Of a stretch of DNA of 12,249 nucleotides, positions 7,233 through 12,249 are shown one piece after another. The translations under genes and the position numbers were made by a program. The stretch is from assembly GCA_020427625.1 (NCBI GenBank), contig JAGQOI010000433.1, positions 1 through 12,249 of the forward strand. The letters run 5' to 3'. The number at the start of each line of letters is the position of its first letter. The first letter of the stretch is position 1. The DNA comes from Phycisphaerales bacterium (GTDB taxonomy: Bacteria; Planctomycetota; Phycisphaerae; Phycisphaerales; SM1A02). The notes below the pieces were generated by a model. The model saw only the letters and a list, made by a program, of their open reading frames with translations. It was not told the DNA's origin and did no database searches.

Positions 7233-8209
7233 ACCGGACCGACGCGCCGCCGTCCTCACTCGTCGGGATCACCCTCATCCTCACGACCCTGCTCGGGTGG
7301 TCGAGCATCCCGCTGTTCCTGCGCCACTTCGCCGAACTGATCGACCCGTGGACGAGCAACGGCTGGCGCTACGGGTTCTCCGCGCTGCTCTGGCTGCCGG
7401 TGCTGCTCGTCGCCGGTTCGCGCCGACGACTGCCCCGGGGACTCTGGCGAGCCGCGATCGTCCCGAGCTGCCTCAACGCCCTCGGCCAGATCACCTTCAC
7501 GTACTCCCACTACAAGATCGATCCCGGCCTGCTCACCTTCGGCCTGCGGACGCAGATCATCTTCGCCGCCGCGGGCGCCTACCTGCTGTTCCCGATCGAA
7601 CGGGCCATCGTCCGATCGCCGCTCTACCTCGCCGGAGGCGTGCTCGTCATTCTCGGCACGAGCGGCACGCTGCTGCTCGGCGGGCGGGAGATCACCGGCG
7701 ACTACGCCCTCGGACTCGTCCTTGCGATCACGAGCGGCATGCTCTTCGCCGGCTACGGGCTCGCCGTGCGCAAGTACATGGTCGGCATGAACGCCGTGCT
7801 CGCGTTCGCCGCCATCAGCCAGATCACCGCCGTCACGCTCGTCGTCCTCATGCTCTGGAAGGGCACCGACCTCGGCCTCGCGGCCTGGCGCCTGCCCGCC
7901 GCACAGTTCAACCTGCTCCTGCTCTCCGCCGTCATCGGCATCGCGCTCGGACATGTCTTCTACTACATGAGCATCGCGCGTCTCGGCGTCGCCGTCTCCG
8001 CCGGCGTCCTCCAACTCCAGCCCTTCGGCGTCGCCGTCGGGTCGTACCTGCTGTTCAACGAAGTGCTCTCCGCCGGACAGTGGACGAGCGGGTTCGTCGC
8101 CGTCGCGGGCGCGATTGCCATGCTCGCCGTCCAGTGGCGACTCTCGCAACGCCGCCGACGCGACGCCCGCGCCGCTGCCGCCCTCGCCGCCGCCGGGACG
8201 CCGCGCTGA
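7229..8209 (+). CDS. EamA/DMT-superfamily membrane transporter
   Basis: A 326-aa inner-membrane protein with about ten hydrophobic helices arranged as two EamA repeats. Likely segments are near residues 11-33, 46-63, 74-92, 100-122, 132-150, 157-180, 188-210, 227-247, 255-277 and 286-305. The second repeat shows the typical ending YYMSIARLGVAVSAGVLQLQP, a short loop, then a Glu-containing helix start (LLFNEVLSAGQW). The C-terminus is a cytoplasmic Arg- and Ala-rich tail (RRRRDARAAAALAAA). DMT proteins export metabolites, amino acids or nucleotide sugars; the substrate cannot be predicted. ATG 7229 overlaps the methyltransferase stop (ATGA), so it is the last gene of the operon and ends just before the 8234-8261 hairpin. 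Confidence 0.92.
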   Translation: MNRTDAPPSSLVGITLILTTLLGWSSIPLFLRHFAELIDPWTSNGWRYGFSALLWLPVLLVAGSRRRLPRGLWRAAIVPSCLNALGQITFTYSHYKIDPGLLTFGLRTQIIFAAAGAYLLFPIERAIVRSPLYLAGGVLVILGTSGTLLLGGREITGDYALGLVLAITSGMLFAGYGLAVRKYMVGMNAVLAFAAISQITAVTLVVLMLWKGTDLGLAAWRLPAAQFNLLLLSAVIGIALGHVFYYMSIARLGVAVSAGVLQLQPFGVAVGSYLLFNEVLSAGQWTSGFVAVAGAIAMLAVQWRLSQRRRRDARAAAALAAAGTPR

Positions 8210-8233
8210 GATCACGCCGAACCCCCATGCGAA

Positions 8234-8261
8234 ACGCCCGGCGCCATGGGGCGCCGGGCGT
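8234..8261. terminator. perfect 12-bp hairpin between convergent genes (probable bidirectional terminator)
   Basis: ACGCCCGGCGCC (8234-8245) pairs perfectly with GGCGCCGGGCGT (8250-8261) around the 4-nt loop ATGG. It lies 24 bp after the transporter stop and 26 bp before the tricorn-like protease stop, the position expected for a terminator serving both genes. Neither side has a real T-tract (at most three T on the minus side), so termination may rely on stem strength or on Rho. Confidence 0.55.
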
Positions 8262-8287
8262 GAAACGGTCGGGGATGTGCCGGGACC

Positions 8288-11200
8288 TTACTTGTCCTTG
8301 TCGAGCACGCCCATGCCGGAGCGATCCGGATCGGCCGGACGCTTCGGACGCGTGTAGGGGTGCTTCCTGATCTCGTCGAGCATGAGGTTCACCGCGGCTT
8401 CGAGTTGCGGGTCGCCGCCGTCGACCATCTTCGCGGGATCGTCGATGACCTCGATGTCCGGGTCGACGCCGTGTCCCTCGATGCCCCAGGTGCCGTCGGT
8501 CTCGTAGAAGCCGAACGTCGGCACGCGGATGAAGCCGCCGTCGATGAGCGGCGGGTTGCCGGAGATGCCGACGAGTCCGCCCCACGTCCGGGTGCCGATG
8601 AGCTTGCCGAGTCCCGCCCGCTTGAACAGCCAGGGGAACATGTCGCCGCCCGAGCCGGCGAGACCGTTGATGAGCATGCACTTCGGGCCCTGGTGGGAAT
8701 CGGGCGGCCAGCCCCAGTCCTTGCCGTCGCGTCGCGCCCAGTAGTTCGTGCGCGGGCGGTTGAGCAGTTCGATGAAGCGGGTCGGGATCTGTCCGCCGCC
8801 GTTCCAGCGCTCGTCGATGATGAGCGCCTTCCTGCCGATCTGGCCGTAGAACTGTCGGAAGAGGTCGTTCTGTCCGTTGACGCCGGTGTCGGGCACGTAG
8901 ATGTAGCCGACGGCGCCGTCGGAGAGTTCCTCGACGCGCTTCCGGTTCGATTCGATCCAGGCGCGGTAGCGCAGGCCGCCCTCGTTGCCGATGGGCTCGA
9001 CGATGATCTCGCGGGCGTCGTCGTCCATCTCGGGCTTGGCGCTGACGGTGAGCGTCGTCGGGCGCCCGGCGGTGCCGATGAACGCGGCCCAGGGATCCTG
9101 GTCCACGTCGATGGGCGTGCCGTTCACGGCGAGGATGTAGTCGCCGGCCGCGACCTTGAGTCCGGGCACGCTGAGCGGGCCGCGGGCGTCGGCGTCCCAC
9201 GGGGCGCCTTCGTGGATGCGGGCGATGCGATACGCGCCGTCGACGAGTTCGAAGTCGCAGCCGAGCATGCCGACGGACATGAACGACTGGTCGTCGTCGT
9301 TGTCGCCGCCGCCTCGGTAGGAGTGACCGCAGTTCAACTCGGCGATGAACTCGCCGATGACGAAGTTGAGGTCGTCGCGGGAGACGCAGTGATCGACCAT
9401 CGGCGCGTAGTGATCGCGCATCGCGGTCCAGTCGACGCCGTGCATGTTGTCGACGTAGAAGAAGTCGCGGAAGAGCAGCCAGACGTCGTGGAAGATCTGT
9501 CGCCACTCGTCGTGGGGATCGATCCTCGCCATCATGCCGCTCGTGCTGACGTCCTTCGCCGAGCCGCCGGCGCCGGCGTTCTGAATGGCGGCGCCGCGGC
9601 CTCGGGCGATGAGCAGCTTCTTGCCGTCCGCCGACAGGTCGAATCCGCCGCCGCCCCCGACGTTCTTCTCCGCCTTGGCGTCGTCCTTGAGATCGAACAG
9701 CTTGATGCCGCTGCCGCGACGGCTGTAGATGAGCTGGTTCTTGTCGTTCACCGCCATCTGGCCGAAGGTGCCGGGCGGGACGGGCAGCCTGAACGCGCGG
9801 CTCTCGAAGCCGTCGAACTCGATGACGACCGGCTTGTCCTTGTCCTTCTTGCCCTTCCTGCCCTTCGCGGTGTCGCCGCTCCCGTCCTCGCCGTCATCGG
9901 CGTCGGTGTCGGGCGCGGCCCGGGTCGCGCTGATGGCGACGGCCTCGCCGTCGGCGGTCGCGGTGCCCGAGAGCGACTCGCCGTCGACGGTGAGATCGAA
10001 TTCGACGGTCGGTCCGTCGGCGATGGAGACGCTGAGGGCGAGCTTCTTCGATCCGGGGTTCCACGAGCCGCTCACGTCGCCGCTGAACATCATCGACGAC
10101 AGCGTGCCGCTGACCGAGTTGTCCTCGGCGAGGGTGAGGGTGAGGCTGAAGTCGAGTTGTCCCATCTCGGGGACCTCGACAGAGCCGTTCCAGGTGCCGC
10201 TGACGGCATCCGCATGACCGGCCGGCCCGCGCTCGTCGCCGCCCTTCGCGTCGTCGTCGCCCTCGTCGTCGCCCTTCGTGTCGTCGCCGGCCTTCTCGTC
10301 GTCACCCTTCTTGTCGCCGTCGGCCTTCTCGTCGTCGGCCTTCTTCTCGTCCTTCCACTTCTCCTCGTCGACCTTGGGCGTCCACGGGTACTCGACGTCG
10401 GCGCGAAGCGGGACGGCGAGGAGGACGGTCGAGTCGTCGTAGATGAAGCTGTTGTCGACGGTGCTGTACGTCGGGCTGAAGTTGAGCGTCGCCTGGTAGA
10501 ACAGGTAGTCGCCCTTGCGATCGAACACGGGCGTGCGCGGACCCATCATGTCGGAGGTGACGGCCCGCTTCTCGCCGGTCTCGACGTTGTAGATCCAGAT
10601 GCGGCTCTGGAAGCTGTCGGGATCGGTCTTCGCGTAGGCGATCCAGCGACTGTCTTGGGAGAACGACGGCGGCGTGGTGTTCTCCGCGGCGACCGGATCC
10701 CGGTCGACCTCGGTGCGTTCGCCGCTCTCGAGGTTCACGAGGAAGCCGGTGCCGGTCTTGTCGAGGTAGAGGATGTGCTTCGAGTCCGGCGACCACATGC
10801 AGCCCATCTTGAACGGGCCGCCGTCGTCGGTGAGCTGGCGCGTCTCGCCCTTGCCGTCCGACTGCGTGACGTAGAGTTCGTACTCGCCGGTCGCGTCGGA
10901 GAAGTAGGCGATCCAGCGGCCGTCGGGACTCCACGCCGGGCTGCGCTCGGCGGTGCCGTCGGTCGCGGTGAGGTTGCGGGGGACGCCGTTCTCGGCGGGC
11001 AGGGTCCAGATGTCGCCGCGGGCCTCGACGGCGGCGCGCTGACCGGTCGACGAGATGCCCCAGCCCATGATCTGGCCGCGGACGTCGGTGAGCTTCGAGC
11101 GGACCGCGCGTCGATCGCCGGGCACGGTGATCTCGACCTCGGAGATCTTCTCGGTGCCGAGATCGAGCAGGTGCAGGGACACGCCGTTCTCGAAGATGAT

Positions 11201-12055
11201 CTCGCCCTTGCCGCGCGGGCCGGGCCCGATCGCCGGCCACTTCACGTCGAAGTCGGAGTAGTCGGTGACCTGCTTGCGCCGCTTCGTGCGGGTGTCGTAC
11301 GACCAGATGTTGAGCCGATGCGCCGGACCGTCGTCCGAAAGGTAGTACACCTTGCTGCCGTGCCACATCGGCTGGGTGTCGGTGCCCTCCCAGTCGGTCA
11401 TCCGGCGGGACTCGTTGGTCTTCAGGTTGAAGAGCCAGATGTCCGTCGCCATGCCGCCGCGATAGCGCTTCCAGGTTCGGGCATCACGCGAGTGCGGCGT
11501 GTAGGCGAGCCAGGTGCCGTCGTCGCTGATCGCGCCCGCGGCACCGTACGGCACCGGCAGCGCCTCGGGCAGACCGCCGCCGGTCGGCACCGTGAACAGC
11601 CGGGGCATGCGTCCGAGGCCGGACAGGCCCGCCGACGAGAACAGCAGGTCGCCGTCGGGCGTCCAGTCGCAGAGCGTCTCGCCGGACGGATGGTGCGTGA
11701 CCCGCGTCGGCGCGCCGCCGTCGACGGCGATCGTGTACAGGTCGCGCCCGCCGTCATAGTTGCCCATGAAGGCGATCGTCTTGCCGTCCGCGCTGAACCG
11801 GGGGAACTGCTCCGCCCCGGGCGGACTCGCCAGCGGCGACGCCGCGCCGCCCTCGCGAGGGACGATCCAGAGATCATTCGCATACGCGAAGACGATGTGG
11901 GTCGCGCTCACGTCCGCGTACCGCATCATGCCGGCCGGCGGCGAGACGTCGTCGCCGAAGACCGTGACGGGAGCCGCGAGAACGGCGGCCGCGAGGGCCG
12001 CGACCGAAATGCCGCCACGGGACGACAGACGACGAATGATCGATGATCTCATCAT
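8288..12055 (-). CDS. tricorn-like S41 protease, exported, with two beta-propellers, PDZ domain and inserted beta module
   Basis: A 1255-aa peptidase predicted to trim peptides in the periplasm. A signal peptide (basic RRLSSR, then hydrophobic AALAAAVLAAPVTV) ends near residue 34. WD40/TolB-like repeats such as FSADGKTIAFMG and WSPDGRWIAYFSD form a first propeller at about 45-310 and a second from about 320. The second is interrupted by a charged linker (561-610), a beta-rich domain opening SGTWNGS (619-711) and a second Asp/Lys linker (712-741), then resumes to about 835. A helical catalytic subdomain carries His911 (CGHSY), a PDZ domain covers about 925-1008, and the S41 domain has nucleophile Ser1135 (AGSGGD) and Glu1193 (GIEGHGVDPD). 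Archaeal tricorn has Ser before the catalytic His; here it is Gly910. ATG 12055 has GGAGGAG at 12072-12066 with 10 nt spacing. It is convergent with the transporter. Confidence 0.93.
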   Translation of the reverse strand: MMRSSIIRRLSSRGGISVAALAAAVLAAPVTVFGDDVSPPAGMMRYADVSATHIVFAYANDLWIVPREGGAASPLASPPGAEQFPRFSADGKTIAFMGNYDGGRDLYTIAVDGGAPTRVTHHPSGETLCDWTPDGDLLFSSAGLSGLGRMPRLFTVPTGGGLPEALPVPYGAAGAISDDGTWLAYTPHSRDARTWKRYRGGMATDIWLFNLKTNESRRMTDWEGTDTQPMWHGSKVYYLSDDGPAHRLNIWSYDTRTKRRKQVTDYSDFDVKWPAIGPGPRGKGEIIFENGVSLHLLDLGTEKISEVEITVPGDRRAVRSKLTDVRGQIMGWGISSTGQRAAVEARGDIWTLPAENGVPRNLTATDGTAERSPAWSPDGRWIAYFSDATGEYELYVTQSDGKGETRQLTDDGGPFKMGCMWSPDSKHILYLDKTGTGFLVNLESGERTEVDRDPVAAENTTPPSFSQDSRWIAYAKTDPDSFQSRIWIYNVETGEKRAVTSDMMGPRTPVFDRKGDYLFYQATLNFSPTYSTVDNSFIYDDSTVLLAVPLRADVEYPWTPKVDEEKWKDEKKADDEKADGDKKGDDEKAGDDTKGDDEGDDDAKGGDERGPAGHADAVSGTWNGSVEVPEMGQLDFSLTLTLAEDNSVSGTLSSMMFSGDVSGSWNPGSKKLALSVSIADGPTVEFDLTVDGESLSGTATADGEAVAISATRAAPDTDADDGEDGSGDTAKGRKGKKDKDKPVVIEFDGFESRAFRLPVPPGTFGQMAVNDKNQLIYSRRGSGIKLFDLKDDAKAEKNVGGGGGFDLSADGKKLLIARGRGAAIQNAGAGGSAKDVSTSGMMARIDPHDEWRQIFHDVWLLFRDFFYVDNMHGVDWTAMRDHYAPMVDHCVSRDDLNFVIGEFIAELNCGHSYRGGGDNDDDQSFMSVGMLGCDFELVDGAYRIARIHEGAPWDADARGPLSVPGLKVAAGDYILAVNGTPIDVDQDPWAAFIGTAGRPTTLTVSAKPEMDDDAREIIVEPIGNEGGLRYRAWIESNRKRVEELSDGAVGYIYVPDTGVNGQNDLFRQFYGQIGRKALIIDERWNGGGQIPTRFIELLNRPRTNYWARRDGKDWGWPPDSHQGPKCMLINGLAGSGGDMFPWLFKRAGLGKLIGTRTWGGLVGISGNPPLIDGGFIRVPTFGFYETDGTWGIEGHGVDPDIEVIDDPAKMVDGGDPQLEAAVNLMLDEIRKHPYTRPKRPADPDRSGMGVLDKDK

Positions 12056-12065
12056 GAGCGATACG

Positions 12066-12072
12066 CTCCTCC
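12066..12072 (-). promoter_or_regulatory. strong ribosome binding site of the tricorn-like protease
   Basis: GGAGGAG on the minus strand lies 10 nt before ATG 12055 (11 codons ahead the frame has no signal-peptide character). It is the strongest Shine-Dalgarno match in the window and favours the first of the two adjacent ATG codons (12055 and 12052), which would give the MMRSS start. Confidence 0.6.
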
Positions 12073-12181
12073 AGAGGACTGGCAGGGGACTGGCGGGGGG
12101 AACCGACGGCGACCGTCAGGACACCATCCAGGCCGATTCGACGACGATGAATGTGCCCTCGACAACCCTCCCGTCGGACCG

Positions 12182-12197
12182 GGGGTGACCCCTTATA
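12182..12197 (-). promoter_or_regulatory. possible -10 box (TATAAG) with overlapping palindrome upstream of the protease gene
   Basis: On the minus strand TATAAG (12197-12192) is a 5 of 6 match to a -10 box. The palindrome GGGGTCACCCC (12192-12182) touches its downstream edge, at the expected transcription start, where a repressor could bind. No good -35 sits at 16-18 bp, and the resulting leader would be about 130 nt, so both promoter and operator are tentative. Confidence 0.27.
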
Positions 12198-12212
12198 CCG
12201 ATCGACGCCGCT

Positions 12213-12229
12213 CGGTTTCTCCAAAACCG
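12213..12229. other. short inverted repeat upstream of the protease promoter
   Basis: CGGTTT (12213-12218) pairs with AAACCG (12224-12229) across the 5-nt loop CTCCA. It lies just upstream of the possible -10 box of the protease gene. It could be a terminator stem of a gene beyond the window or a regulator site; nothing else in 12198-12249 is recognisable. Confidence 0.2.
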
Positions 12230-12249
12230 GGCGCGCCGAGACCGGTGGG

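Noticed and set aside
10226..10374. Repetitive ctcgtcgtc-like stretch as a possible DNA repeat array
   Set aside because: It is the coding strand complement of the Asp/Lys/Glu-rich linker of the protease; the units are irregular and in frame, so it is protein low complexity and not a CRISPR or tandem array.
8360..12046. 1228-codon open frame on the plus strand running against the tricorn-like protease
   Set aside because: Its product is a low-complexity mix of Val, Asp, Ala and Arg with no fold-like pattern, whereas the minus strand encodes a full set of protease domains. Long antisense frames are expected in GC-rich genes with biased third positions.

Overview
This is a GC-rich bacterial window (by eye well above 60% GC, with third codon positions dominated by C and G). 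It looks like a planctomycete of the Phycisphaerae type, which is inferred from gene content and style: a very large periplasmic tricorn-like S41 protease with Lys/Asp-rich linkers, PhnP-like hydrolase and DGPF/YCII genes, short lineage-restricted hypothetical proteins, and a mixture of GGAG/GAGG Shine-Dalgarno sites with ATG and GTG starts. No rRNA, tRNA, CRISPR array, insertion sequence or phage gene is visible. Eleven protein genes are supported, and they tile almost the whole window.

Layout. 1-1043 (-): a Ca2+/H+ antiporter of the CaCA/Cax family, cut by the window edge only a few residues before its likely end. 1118-2386 (+): a PhnP-like metallo-beta-lactamase-fold hydrolase, then a small YCII/DGPF-domain protein. 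2423-4478 (-): three consecutive genes of unknown function, the last two translationally coupled. 4651-8209 (+): a compact five-gene operon encoding a low-molecular-weight phosphatase with the arginine-phosphatase signature, ribose-5-phosphate isomerase B, an unknown 134-aa protein, a THUMP-domain RNA methyltransferase, and an EamA/DMT-family membrane transporter. Three of the four junctions in this operon are ATGA overlaps. 8234-8261: a perfect 12-bp hairpin between convergent genes. 8288-12055 (-): a 1255-aa exported tricorn-like protease with two beta-propellers, a PDZ domain and an S41 catalytic domain. Its second propeller is interrupted by a beta-rich module flanked by highly charged low-complexity linkers. 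12056-12249: its upstream region, with a possible -10 box next to a short palindrome.

How the genes relate. The window is mostly housekeeping (ion homeostasis, pentose phosphate metabolism, RNA modification, peptide breakdown) with one cluster of unknowns. The back-to-back promoters proposed in 4479-4650 drive the unknown gene leftward and the phosphatase-rpiB operon rightward, and they help decide both starts. The phosphatase-rpiB pairing resembles the ywlE-ywlF pairing of Bacillus, which makes protein-arginine dephosphorylation worth testing here. I did not find a clear new defence or mobile system. The best candidates for something undescribed are the unknown cluster at 2423-4478 and the module inserted in the tricorn-like protease.
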